Below, piece by piece: positions 43,815-54,609 of a stretch of 64,000 nucleotides of DNA. The position numbers and the translations under genes are program-made. Source of the DNA: Ceratotherium simum simum (Eukaryota > Chordata > Mammalia > Perissodactyla > Rhinocerotidae). The notes below the pieces were generated by a model. It saw only the letters and a program-made list of their open reading frames with translations, had not been told where the DNA came from and made no database searches. Each line of letters begins with the position of its first letter. Within the stretch, counting starts at the first letter, position 1. The DNA is taken from contig NW_004454217.1 in NCBI RefSeq assembly GCF_000283155.1, positions 3,651,134 to 3,715,133 of the forward strand, written 5' to 3'.

Positions 43815-44078
43815 CTTAAATTTTTTTGTGTGTGTGTGAGAAATATTGGCCATGATCTAACATCCGTTGCCAATCTTCCTCTTTTTGCTGAGGAAGATTG
43901 GCTCTGAGCTAACATCTGTGCACATCTTCCTCTGTTTTGTATACGGTAGGCCGCCACAGCATGGCTTGATGAGTAGTGCATAGGTCTGTGCCCAGGATGC
44001 GAACCTGCGAGCCCCGAGCTGCCAAAGGGGAGTGCATGAACTTAACCACTACGCCACCTGACCAGCCCCCCTTAAATT
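43815..44078 (-). mobile_element. ERE SINE, antisense, long-tail form, with 8-bp TSDs
   Basis: The body is about 43823-44070. On the minus strand it reads ggggctggtcaggtggcgta, a diverged B box, gccatgctgtggcggcctac, then two tail motifs (gatgttagctcagagccaat and gatgttagatcatggccaat). The tail end is CA-rich, read as GTGTGTGTG at 43828-43838 on plus. The TSD cttaaatt lies at 43815-43822 and 44071-44078. Confidence 0.9.
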
Positions 44079-44084
44079 GTTTTT

Positions 44085-45400
44085 ATAATCAACATTCATG
44101 AAAAGTGAAAAAACTGAAGACAACATCTATAGCAGAAACACAATTTCTGAGGCAAAACTAATGGTTAAGTCACTATTGACACATGAAAGCAGACATAAGG
44201 CAGTGAGATCCGGTAAAGGTGGTGAAGCTGGCAGTGTGGGTCCCAGGGTCTTGAACACAGTTACTTTAAGAAATAAAAGAAGGCAAGCACTGAGCTTTCT
44301 TGGTTTAGTGGATATAGAGAGAAGACATAAACTTAGAAGCTGTAATGTGTAGAGACCACATGTAAATTTCCGTGGTACACACTAGAAGATTCTCCATTGT
44401 TGGACTGTTCTGGTGTTTTAAAGCACTAGCTTAGAGCTCCCCTAGCAACTACTGAAAAAGGAACAGTGACCTCTGGGGAGACTCAGGAAGATAATCAGAA
44501 TTTTAATTGGAAGGCAGATATGAAAAACAGTGATAGAGGGAATTACAGGCTGACGGGAGATGGGACTTTTGTTAATATTAACTATGGGAACAGCCCAATT
44601 GTGGAACAGAACAGAGGTGGAGGATACATCTATATGCCGTTTGTTATTTTATGTAAGTATGAGAAACTCGCAATGTAAATGAAGATGAGAATATTTTGTT
44701 AACTTGGGAAAAAGGCAGTGGTAGTTTCAGAATCACTTCATATGTTAAAAAGGTACTTTAAGGGCAAATGCCAGCTTGTAATACAAATGTTTTAGATTTC
44801 TTACATTGCCCTTAGTTTTTTATTTAATTTCTGTTTTTTTAAACCAGCAAGCCTATGCTATAAATTGTCTTCAGCTGTAATCAATAGCTAATAGAAAATC
44901 TTGTAGATTCTCAAATGTAACAGATTGTATATACAAGAATAAGCCCTATTCCCTAGAAGATATGTTTGTCTCTATCTACAAACAATGATCTTTTTCTTCT
45001 GAGGAAAAGAATTAGTAAAATCCTCCTTTGTTGACCTTGATTCAAGACCACAGATGCCCAGAGTATGGATCACCATTCTGGGCCATTTATCTTCAAGTAA
45101 ACACCAACCTCAGTGACTGAATCATTGGTCAAAATGTACTGTCTGATTGAGTATATCACATAGCTTTTCTCCGAGTGGTATAGCTGAATCCAAATGGATC
45201 ATATTATATCTTTCCTTTTTAATTTATCTTTCTAGAACTTAATATTCCCTATAGCTGTGCATGTATAAAAGTGTGTTTTTTGCTAACATCTCTTTTCTTT
45301 GAAACCAATAATCATATGAATTAGATCAACATCTATACCCTTGAGCAGTATAGAAGAGTTATTTAAAACAAATGAGAATCCATCTTATATGTAACTATTG
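44085..45400. other. Non-coding stretch, nothing recognised
   Basis: The frames at 44098-44352 (84 codons) and 44466-44678 (70 codons) are on plus but have no recognisable domain. I see no repeat with confidence. Confidence 0.4.
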
Positions 45401-45408
45401 TTTTTTGT

Positions 45409-45582
45409 AGTGGTTCAAGTGTTTATTCCTTAACGTGTAGTCCAGGAACCAGAAGCATCAGCATCAGCTGATATTTTGTTAGAAATGCAAAATCTTAAGT
45501 CCAGTCCACATCTACTGAAAAAGAATCTACATTTTAACAAGATATCCCAGTAATTTGTATACATGTTAGTTTGAGAAGCTAT
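45409..45582. mobile_element. MER20-like non-autonomous hAT-Charlie transposon
   Basis: The sequence tagtggttcaagtgtttatt, gtccaggaaccagaagcatc, agcatcagctgatattttgt, tagaaatgcaaaatcttaag, cattttaacaagatatccca, and a right end tagtttgagaagcta follows the MER20-type order. The ends form approximate inverted repeats. No clean 8-bp TSD was found. Confidence 0.6.
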
Positions 45583-45589
45583 GAACTAG

Positions 45590-46220
45590 ATGACTAACTA
45601 GAATCAAGAGGAAAAATTTCATTTTTAAAAAAAAATAATTACCAATGAAAGCAATATTGAGGAATGAATAGGCAGGAAAGACATAAATAAACACACTGAG
45701 ACCACGCCAGGCCTTAGGGTCAGAATGAACCATTGGGAAAGCAAGTTGGAATTTGACACAAAACTTGAAGACAAATGTGAACTCATAAAAGTTCTTAAAT
45801 GTGTGGATGGGGCAAGGGAAGGGATATGTGGGAAGGCTGCTTTTGGCAGAATTGTTATGAGTTCTGTTATTCTGAATAACCAGCACAGACTGGAATCAAG
45901 AAGACATTGAAAAGGAAGAACATACAATCCAAAGGAAATGATTCTTGTATAGAAATGCAAGGTAAAATATGATAATGTATGTAAGTATGATAATGTATCC
46001 ATTTATGAATTAATATCTGCAGAAAGACTTAGTAGATAACTAAGTCCCTACTACTAGGGACTTAGGTCTAATCATAACAAGTCTGTTGTATACGTTGGTT
46101 TGACTGACACATCAGACAGGAAGAAACTCTCCATGGTGTTAACCTAGAGCTAAAGAAGTGAGCCAAGATGCTCTCCAGGAATGTAAGCTCATACCCTGTG
46201 TGCACAAGGAATGGTGGTGG
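45590..46220. other. Non-coding stretch with a perfect hairpin
   Basis: Three overlapping short frames on both strands (45566-46002) have no domains. A hairpin with 11-bp arms lies at 46040-46065. Confidence 0.4.
46040..46065. repeat. Perfect 11-bp inverted repeat (hairpin)
   Basis: The arms ctaagtcccta (46040-46050) and tagggacttag (46055-46065) are perfect reverse complements around the 4-nt loop ctac. Confidence 0.85.
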
Positions 46221-46224
46221 GCAA

Positions 46225-46440
46225 ACCATGGCTCTAACACAAGCTGTATCTGGTTATATGACTTAGAAAAGTTGTTTACCCTCTCTTACCTTCATCTGCC
46301 TTATTTTTTAAATTGGGAGAGATGGGGAGGAGATGGTTTTACAGCCTAGAATTAATGTAAGGTGTAAGTAAAACAGTGTATGTAAATCAGTTGGCATAGA
46401 TTAAACATACAGGTTATGGTAATTATCATTATTTATTAAA
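46225..46440 (+). repeat. MIR SINE relic
   Basis: The sequence tggttatatgacttagaaaa, gttgtttaccctctcttacc, ttcatctgccttatttttta, gtatgtaaatcagttggcat, ttatggtaattatcattatt follows the MIR order in sense. Confidence 0.6.
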
Positions 46441-47086
46441 AATCTTTAGCAGCACAGGTCCCTGAGTATGTTTAGAATATGTTCTGGCAAATAGTAATAG
46501 TTGAAAATTTCACAGAATCATTATTTGTATTTTGTCTAGGATTTCTTTTGCCAAAAGAAACCTTCTTTTAAAAGGAATGTACATTTTTATTGCTGCCATT
46601 TAGAAAGGTATTCATTCTAATCTTGAGGAATGCAATAATAATGAAACCTTATTTAGGTTTTGGAAACCTATGCAAGGCTTCTTATTCTAACAGAGGAAGT
46701 AAGACTATGGTTCCAGAAGCGACAACCTGCAAGGAAGGATGGTATCCTGGAAAGATAGGAAGGTACCAAATTTCAAAAATTATGCTTGACTTATTATGTT
46801 ATTATTAAAAGAAAAGGAATAAATGAATATAATAAAAAACATTGTAATGCCCAAACGGGATTCTTCTTCATCACTTAAAAAAAAAAACTATATCCTTGAA
46901 AAGTAGTTTCCTGTCACAAAATCGTAGTGATTTGCTGTCATCTAATCACATTTCTACTCTATTTTAACTTTACGGAATGTTGGAAAGGTGTCTAGAGAGG
47001 CAATATAGAGAAAAGGAAAATTTATTATTTGGGGTCACACATTTTGAAACCGCCGTATATTGCTTCTATCCTAAGAATGCTTAAGT

Positions 47087-47143
47087 AACATACTCAATAA
47101 CTCATTAACATACTCAATAACTCAATAACATACTCAGTAACTT
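47087..47143. repeat. 20-bp tandem repeat, about 2.8 copies
   Basis: The unit aacatactcaataactcatt is at 47087-47106. It is followed by a near-identical copy at 47107-47126 and a partial third copy to 47143 with an A-to-G change. Confidence 0.85.
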
Positions 47144-47164
47144 CTTTGCATGTCATTTCTGTCA

Positions 47165-47370
47165 TGTGTCTAGAAGAAACTTGGAATCTAGAACTGAATT
47201 CTGATCCTTAGTGGATAACTCTTTCAAGATTCAGTTTTCTCATTTGTAAAATGACCATTACAGTATATACTCAAGCCACGTCACAGCACTTCTGAGAGAA
47301 ACAAATATAATGGATATGAAGCAGTAATTTTAGTTCTGTCAATGGACGTGTCATTTCTAAAGGTCATATC
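47165..47370 (+). repeat. MIR-like SINE relic
   Basis: The stretch ctgatccttagtggataact, then gattcagttttctcatttgt, then aaaatgaccattacagtata is the MIR core in sense orientation. The flanks are too diverged to set the ends. Confidence 0.45.
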
Positions 47371-47374
47371 TTCA

Positions 47375-49020
47375 TATCAGCATATCTGTAAATAGCAATC
47401 AAAAGGAGCATACTCATTTTGTCCCAAACATATGTTATGTAATTTTTACAAAAATTTATTTTAATTATGTACTACTTACCTGAAAATGATAACAATGGGA
47501 CTGATTTAAGGATTAAAAGAGATGTGTTTATATTATATTATTTTTATATCATATTTTGACTTCTAAGTTACAAGTTAATTTGTGTGAACTCAGTAGAGAA
47601 TGGTAATTTTCTTGGAAATATGCGCTTGTGGTTTTGGTTTGTGTTTGCTCTTGTTGTTTTACTGTTTTGGTTAAACATCTAAATCTAGCCTGCTAACATA
47701 CTGAAAATTACATTTGCAAGAAATAGAATCTGTGTTGTGTTCTTAAAATATATTTAAGCATAAATTATTCCATTTTGGAAAGTAATCTTTATAAAGTTAT
47801 TTACAAATATATGTTTTGGTAATTTTCAAAAATATCTGGCGGTGTATTTAAATGCATTGCAGTGTCAGAATGTGACAGTTGGGCGTAATAAGAGCTAACT
47901 CACTCTCAAAACATCTTGCATTTACAAAACTGTCTAGATTGCAGGGATAACAAACAAATAAGAAGGAACCCTGTTTGTTGAGAATCAGCATAAAGTGTTC
48001 TGGAAATAAGTTTCTGCAATTCTTCTTAATGATTATAGGTGTGATATACCATATAAAAAATCTACTTCAGTATTTTTCTATTGCTTTTTTCCTGTTTATC
48101 TTTAGAATTTAAACACAGATATTTGTTTATCCTATGAAATAAACTTTGGCAAATCAAATTCACCAAGAATTCTCAAACTACACTCTGAGACTATCATAAC
48201 CGTACAGTCCATTCAGTTCAGTGTATTCATTGGGCTACTACTTGGGTGATACGTATTTGTGACCAACATGATTCTAAGGGCCTATTTCTCTTCAGAACAA
48301 GTCGGTGTGTTTCACATTAGGTCAGGACTGTAATTCCTTGGTCTGCATGCAACTTTAGAACTTCCAGAATAGAAATAAAATAATGCATTTTTTCCTAATT
48401 ATAGCAGAGGTAAAAGGAGAAAAAAGTTAGCTGAACTTCTGAGACTAAGACGGAACATTCGAAATAGAATCATCAAAACAATCATCCCTCTGTTAGTTTA
48501 AGAGACTAAAAGAACTTAAGCCCTGATTTTTTAAGCACCTGGTGTAAGAAGCGAAACCAAATTATGGATGTATCTCTATGGGAGCGTAAATAGTATACTT
48601 TTTTAGAAACTGTCTTCAACATACACTAGGGAGAAGAGCCTTAACAGTCTCTTGATATGGGCCCAGATGCAAAGTATGAATATCTTGAGGCCTCTCTCTT
48701 GGCACCAGGATTCCCTGAGTTCAGGTTTCAGAAGCTACGGGTTAATCCTGAAGGTGAGCAAAGTCTAGAAATGCAGAGATTTGTCTGGTCCTTCCATGGA
48801 TGCCGCGCATACCTCCTCCATTCCAGATTTTAATATTCTTGTCCTTTGTGCACCAGCTCCATTAGCTTGGGGTCTTTCCTAGTTCTTATAGTTCTTTTTT
48901 ACGGATCGATTATTTTGTTTAAAACAAGACTGCAAATTTCATATTGTTTAAATTTTGAGTACATTCTCCTTGTATTTATCCCAAGAAGATATGACTACTT
49001 TAGAGAAGTCAGATTGCTAA
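47375..49020. other. Non-coding stretch, nothing recognised
   Basis: About 1.6 kb is without a gene. The 117-codon frame at 48846-49199 runs into the purine tract and is an artefact there. I see no repeat with confidence. Confidence 0.4.
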
Positions 49021-49024
49021 CTAG

Positions 49025-49092
49025 AAAAGAAAGAAAAGAAGGAGGGAAGGAAGGAGGGAGAGAGGGAAAAAAGAAGGGAGAGAGAGAGAGCA
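49025..49092. repeat. Purine-rich (GAAA/GGGA)n tract
   Basis: It reads aaaagaaagaaaagaaggag, ggaaggaaggagggagagag and agaagggagagagagagagc, a homopurine tract. Confidence 0.9.
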
Positions 49093-49544
49093 AGCTTAGA
49101 AAAAGATTCTTTAAGTCCTTTGAAGAGCTTCTGTCTCCAACTGATATGAAAAATTTTGTGCCTTATGGAGGGCCGATCTCATGTTCTCTTTCGGGATAAT
49201 CTTTTTATGGAAACAAATACTTGATACTCATTCTTTCTTTTCTCATCTGTAAGGTAAGGGGGATAACACTGATTGTATCCACTTAGGATTTGTCAATGTG
49301 AGTCACTTTCAGAGAGTGATGATAGATTTGTTAATATTCTTAAAACTAAAATCTACCACAAAGGACTTTTGTTACAACTTAAGGAAAAGCAAACTGACAT
49401 GAAAAAATAAATATTTTGGGAACCGAGGAGGAGTCAAGTAAGTAGCTGCTTTGGGGGTTTATTTTTTTAGTTTTTCTTTGTTTGTGTTTTATGCTTTCAA
49501 CATTGGAGAATTTTTATGTGTAAGAAAATGGTTCCGGAAGCAGT

Positions 49545-49685
49545 CCAGGAGTACAAGTAATTCTGAAAAAACTTTTTGTGTAACTAGCCGTGTGATTTTG
49601 AGCAAGTTATTTAATTCTCCATGCCTCAAGTTTTCATTTGTTAAAACAGGATGAGCTATAAGGCAACATTGCTTCCAGTTTTAAA
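49545..49685 (+). repeat. MIR SINE relic
   Basis: The sequence gtgtaactagccgtgtgatt, ttgagcaagttatttaattc, tccatgcctcaagttttcat, ttgttaaaacaggatgagct is MIR in sense orientation. Confidence 0.6.
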
Positions 49686-49763
49686 TTCCATACTTCTTGA
49701 AAATAATCAAGTGATATATGTGATAAAATCAGTGATGTGTATGTGTGTGCACACAGTTGTGAC

Positions 49764-50439
49764 TTTTTAAATTGAGATATAATTCACATACCATAAAATT
49801 CACTTTTAAAGTGAACAGTTCAGTAGATTTTAGCATATCCTCAAGATTGTGCAACCCTCACTGCTATCTAATTCCAGACCATTTTCATCACTGAAAAAGG
49901 AATCCCATACCCCTTAGCAGCCACTCCCATTTTTCCCTCCCCGTAGCCACTGGTAACCATTAATTTACTTTATGACTCTAGATTTGCCTATTCAGGAGGT
50001 TTAATATAATGAAATCATACAATACGTGGCTATTTTATCTGGCTTCATTTACTTAATGTCTCCACGTTGTAACATCTCTTAGTGTTTTATTCTTTTTTAT
50101 AGCTGAATAATATTCTACTGTATGAATGTACCACAATTTGTCCATTCATCAGTTGATGGATATTTGTGTTGTATCCACATTTTGACTGTTATGAATAAAG
50201 CTACTATAAACATTCATGCAGAAGTTTTTGTATAAACATATGTTTTCGGTTATCTTAATTACACACCTAAGAGTGGAATTGCTAGGTCATATGGAACTCT
50301 ATATTAAACATTTTGAGAACCTGCCAGACTATTTTCCAAAGGAGCTGCACCATTTTACATTCTAATCAGCAACTTATGAGGGCTGCAATTTCTCCAGATC
50401 CTCACCACTTGTTATTGTCTTTTTCATTATATTGATATC
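49764..50439 (-). mobile_element. L1M-type LINE, 3' end, antisense
   Basis: It reads ttttaaattgagatataatt, cacataccataaaattcact, ccactggtaaccattaattt, ctgaataatattctactgta, ccattcatcagttgatggat, gagtggaattgctaggtcat, gaacctgccagactattttc. This is the classic reverse complement of an old L1 3' UTR. At about 50440 it switches abruptly to L1 ORF2 in the opposite orientation. Confidence 0.85.
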
Positions 50440-51200
50440 AAAGCTAGACAAAGTGACCTAAATAAAAGAAAACTACAGAGCAATATCTCTCATAAATATA
50501 GATGCAAAAATTCTGAACAAAATTTTGACAAATATAATCTAACAATATATGAAAATGATACTACATCACAACTAACTAGGATTTAGAATGCAGTGCTGGT
50601 TTAACATTTGGAAATAAATCACTACAATTCACCATATTAGAAAACTAAAAAAGAAAAACACATATGAAACCATATGATCATCTCAATAGATGTTAAAAAA
50701 AAGAAAGCATTTGAAAAAATATGACATCCCTTCCTGATTGAAGTGAACAAACAACCAGACCAAAAAAACTTGTGGCATGCTAGGAATAGAAGGAAACTGC
50801 TTAAACCTGAAGCATAATGACCCCTAGGTTTATCCATGTTGTACCAAATGGCAGGATTTTCTTTTTTTTTTTTTCAGGCTGGATAATATGTGATAAATAT
50901 ATATATATAATCTCTCCAGGGCAATTAGGTAATAAAAATAAACAAATGACATTCAGATTCAAAAGGAAGAAATAAAACTATCTGTACTTGCAGATTGTAC
51001 TATCTTGTGTATGGAAAATCCTAAGGAAACCATACACAAGCATACACAAACTATTAGAGCTGATGAGTTCAGCAAGGTTGCAAGATTCAAGATCAATATA
51101 CAAAAATCAGTTGTCTTTCTATAAAATAGCAACAAACACTCTGAAAATGAACTTAAAACTCAAGTCCACTGTAGTAGCATCCACCAGTGATAAGTTTTTT
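50440..51200 (+). mobile_element. L1 ORF2 (reverse-transcriptase part), sense, with an antisense L1 piece inside
   Basis: The sense blocks are 50440-50812 (gctagacaaagtgacctaaa, gaaaactacagagcaatatc, catatgatcatctcaataga, ctaggaatagaaggaaactg) and 50919-51200 (agggcaattaggtaataaaa, ttgcagattgtactatcttg, tacaaaaatcagttgtcttt). They are consecutive parts of ORF2. Between them, about 50817-50915, lies an antisense L1 3'-UTR-like piece (ggtttatccatgttgtacca, aaatggcaggattttctttt, ggctggataatatgt) that replaces part of ORF2. No intact frame remains. Confidence 0.75.
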
Positions 51201-51334
51201 AAGGACGTGTTACTAGCAGAAAGCATAAGCAAAGAATGCAAGTTATCAATTTGGAAATAGAACTTATGTTAAATTTTGAGAGCTGAAATGAAGGCTTAGA
51301 TCCTACCTGGCAGAAGCCACTGTTGTTCGAGAGT

Positions 51335-51412
51335 CCCTGGGGCTTACGCTTATATCTAGTACAGTGCTGGGTACGTGGTAAACTTGTTATTGTTAAACTC
51401 CTAAGCACAGAA
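51335..51412 (+). repeat. L2 3'-end fragment
   Basis: The sequence tatctagtacagtgctgggt, then acgtggtaaacttgttattg is an L2-type terminus. Confidence 0.45.
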
Positions 51413-51414
51413 TG

Positions 51415-52055
51415 TTATTTTGCAACTCTCCTCTGTGTTGAACATGGAAGCTTCCTCTTGCCTTGACCATATTTTCTGATTGGCATATTTTCAGCTATTT
51501 CAGGAAAACAGTCCAATTTCCAGGATCGACCCTTTTAGAAAAAAACTTTGGCCCAGAAAGACATATACTCAGAGCAATTGAGCAAGACAAGTAAATTGAG
51601 GATTCTGATCTCTAATGTTGTCTTAAAGAAATGTCACAAGTTACTTCCAAAGTGGAGAGAGAGGAGTGGAAGGGTGCCACTACAAAAACAAACCTTTGAA
51701 TAAACTTTTCTTTTTCATTTCTAAAAAGTTCTCCACTCTTCCCAGCTATAAGCCACCAAGACTTCAGGGCCAGAATGATAAATTAAGTTACAGATAGTTT
51801 TAAATGTCATTTAAAATTTAGTCTTATTTAGTGTAGATAAGAATGAGAAAAAATAATTCACAAAAGGACTCAAGAGTTATGTAATTTGGAGTCACTTTTC
51901 TCTCCTGTATTAAACAAGGAATAAATATTCTTTAGTCTTTAGTATTTAAAACTTAGGCTTAAATTATTCCACAAATTTTGTGCATATAATAAAGCAATAG
52001 TAAAAGGCTGTCATTTATTCGTTATTAATGTTATTCCAGGCATATTGCAAATGTA
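51415..52055. other. Non-coding stretch, nothing recognised
   Basis: This is unique-looking sequence without a gene, RNA or repeat that I can support. Confidence 0.4.
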
Positions 52056-52063
52056 CATTTGCC

Positions 52064-52250
52064 TAGGGTTTCTCAACTTATTGGCTTTATTGACATTTTG
52101 GGTTGGGTAATTTTCTGTTGTGGGGGCTGTTCTATGCATTGCAGGGTGTTTAGCACCATCCTTAGCCTCTACCCACTAGATGCCAATAACATCCCCTCCC
52201 AGTTATGAGAATCAAAAATGCCCTATGGGGCATAATCACCCTTGGCTGAG
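52064..52250 (-). mobile_element. MER5A-type non-autonomous hAT-Charlie transposon, antisense
   Basis: It reads agggtttctcaacttattgg, tattgacattttgggttggg, ctgttctatgcattgcaggg, tgtttagcaccatccttagc, ctctacccactagatgccaa, and a right end cttggctgagaattta. It is near full length, reverse to the usual consensus. Confidence 0.8.
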
Positions 52251-52255
52251 AATTT

Positions 52256-52432
52256 ATAACCCCACTATAACTTGAGGGTAGGTATAATGATGATTCGTCT
52301 TTTATATCCAAAAAAAAAATAAAGCTGGAAGAGATTAAATAACTTGCTCAAGGACACGTAGCTAATAAGTACTAGAGCCGAAATTTGAAACCAAGTTTAT
52401 CTTGATGCCTGCATGCACCATCCTGACTACCA
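52256..52432 (-). repeat. MIR SINE relic, antisense
   Basis: The sequence gagattaaataacttgctca, aggacacgtagctaataagt, actagagccgaaatttgaaa, ccaagtttatcttgatgcct follows antisense MIR. It abuts the MER5A element on its left. Confidence 0.7.
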
Positions 52433-52640
52433 AATTCTCCTACTGAATTCTTATTTCTGGTCACACAATAGGAGTTTACACAAGGGCACAGATCTTAAGA
52501 GAGAAGTATTGTGCAAAGAAGCCATGACAATAACTACTCTAATATTCCAAGTTTACATAACAATTTAGTTAACTTATTTGAACCCCACATACCCCCAGTT
52601 GCATCTTTCATGTCATTCTTCTTAGTTCATTTTAGGAGAT

Positions 52641-52885
52641 AGTAAGGTATCATGGCAAAAAGTGTGGACTTGGGAGTCAGACTGCCTGTGTTTGAATCCA
52701 GACTCTGTTTTTTATTAGCTGTCTGATTTAGGGGAAGAGACCTGGTCTTTCTGTACCTGAGTATCCCCATGTGTAATCATGGGCTGATGGTAGTACCTCT
52801 ACATAGAGTTTGTGCTAGGATGAGATGAATTACTGCATGTAAAGCATTTAGAACTGTAAATGAAACACAAACGCTGTAAATGTTA
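52641..52885 (+). repeat. MIR SINE, nearly full length
   Basis: The sequence ggtatcatggcaaaaagtgt, ggacttgggagtcagactgc, ctgtgtttgaatccagactc, gtacctgagtatccccatgt, gtaaagcatttagaactgta gives the complete MIR order, including the tRNA-like B box. Confidence 0.85.
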
Positions 52886-53320
52886 AATCTTATTTGTTTT
52901 AAGCTCATCACCTTAATAAATAAATTACTCCAAGTATATATCAGCCTTGCTTCACTGTAAGAACTAGCTGAACATTATCTCTTCTAATGCCTGAAGAGGA
53001 TCTGAGTTTCTAGGGCAGAAACAACCACTGGTTCTCCAACACTGGTTTCCTACAAGTGTGTAGGAAACCTACCTCTTGCCAGGCAGGTCTCTGGGGAAAC
53101 TTTGGTCCTACTCCCCAGTCTGCTGCTATAGAACTGGCTGCGAAGGCTACAGATTTCGTTCATTTATTTGTTAAATCATTTGACCAAATAATTAATTATC
53201 AGTTTCTATTTTCCAGATTCTGTGCTAAGCGCTGGATGAGAATGAAATGTTGTCTTTTCTATAAAAAGTTTCTTGGGAGTTGTGAAAGGCAGCTCTGTCA
53301 TATCTACCCAATGGAATTAC

Positions 53321-53520
53321 TTTCAGATCTCAACTCAGCCATTATCTAGCTGTTTGGCTATCAACCCGTTGCTTAACCTCTCTATGTGTTTCCTCATATA
53401 TGAAAATGCGACAGTAAAGGCTCCTGCCTCATGGGGTTGTTGTAGTAGATGAGATAAGATGTGCAAGCCACACAGCATCTCTCTAGACTGTAGAGTGTGC
53501 TCTAAATGGTAAATTCTGTT
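53321..53520 (+). repeat. MIR SINE
   Basis: The sequence agatctcaactcagccatta, tctagctgtttggctatcaa, cctctctatgtgtttcctca, tcatggggttgttgtagtag, agatgagataagatgtgcaa is MIR in sense orientation. The 97-codon frame at 53056-53349 overlapping it is not a gene. Confidence 0.75.
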
Positions 53521-53929
53521 CTTGGCTCCTATATGCCAGTTCTGAAATAGTAGTAATAAAAAGAAAACTATGTGAGAACATCCAGTTTGGCACCAAATGT
53601 CAAGCCAGGTTGGAGAATGGACCAGGATGGCCATAAGATTTCACACTGGGTTTCAGCTAAAGTATCATGACACACTGGTGCATCCAAAGATGTATTCAGA
53701 CTGAAAAAAATGGGTATATCATCTGGTTATTGTTTAGTGTGGTACAAAACAATCTGGGTTGAAGGGAGGGATATGTTTTTCCAAATGCATACCCTCATCC
53801 CCTCTCTTTGAAGCTTTTCCTATGATGCTAACCCATTGATATCTTTCATCTTCAATACCTTTGGCATTTTTCCTGGATTCTATAAAATTCATTTCTTTTT
53901 AAATAAGTTTTTCTAAATATGGTTTGCCT

Positions 53930-54605
53930 CCCCAGTTAGATTCTAAACTTGTAGGCAGTGTGGGGGATCAGAATTTGCCACCCCAAAATGTGTCTCTTTG
54001 GCTTGATTATTTTTAAGAACAAAAGACTCAGAAAGAAACTTTGACCTTCCCCCTACCTCCGCAAAAGAATTTAAGATAGAAGGCCTGTTTCAGGAAGGAG
54101 GTATCACCATAGATAACTATAGTATAATATGAACTAGGTGTGATGGACAGGGAGGAACCTAGCAAGGCCCATTTGATCAAAGTCCTCTGCATGTCTCATT
54201 GTCTTAGCAAGGCATGGCAAACATTTGTTTACCAAACATTTGCTTTTCCATCTCTATGTAAATTTCTTTCCTCCTTTTTGAAGTCTGAAACCACTACCCC
54301 CAACATCCTCCTGTGTCTTTAGCTGAAGATGTTATTTAAGGTGGTGGCTTCAGCCATTTGGGCAAGTTACTCAGTTTTCCTGGGTTTCTCCCATGTCTAC
54401 ATGTTATTAAACTTTGTTTGATTTTCTCCTGTTATTCTGTCTCATGTCAATTTGATTCTTAGACCAGCCAGAAGAACCTAGAAGGGTAAAGGAATAGTTT
54501 TTCCTCCCCTACAGCAGGAAACATCTCTCTCTCTTTTTCTAGTAGCTTATAGCACCTGGCATAGCATCTTTTATATAGTGCATTAGATTAATGTGTGTTA
54601 ATTGA
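53930..54605 (+). repeat. L2 3' end, split by a solo LTR
   Basis: The left part is 53930-53958 (cccagttagattctaaactt then gtaggcag) and the right part is 54514-54605 (gcaggaaacatctctctctc, cacctggcatagcatctttt, taatgtgtgttaattgattg). Joined across the LTR they give the standard order of the L2 3' end (ccactagaatgtaagct...gggcaggga...gcctggcacatagtagg). The LTR therefore landed in an existing L2. Confidence 0.65.
53955..54517 (+). mobile_element. Solo LTR of an endogenous retrovirus (ERV1-like), with 4-bp TSDs
   Basis: The LTR spans 53959-54513 (555 bp). It starts TGTGGGGGA and ends TCCCCTACA, so its termini are short inverted repeats with the expected TG...CA. It is flanked by gcag at 53955-53958 and 54514-54517. 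A 4-bp duplication fits gammaretrovirus-like (class I) integrases. An ATTAAA polyadenylation-type hexamer lies at about 54406-54411 in the right part, and a TATTTAA box-like stretch at about 54331-54337, which supports plus orientation. No gag, pol or env sequence is present, so it is a relic left by recombination between two LTRs. The exact family is not assigned. Confidence 0.85.
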
Positions 54606-54609
54606 TTGG

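Noticed and set aside
47087..47143. Possible CRISPR-like repeat array
   Set aside because: The repeats are directly adjacent with no spacers and the DNA is mammalian. It is a minisatellite.
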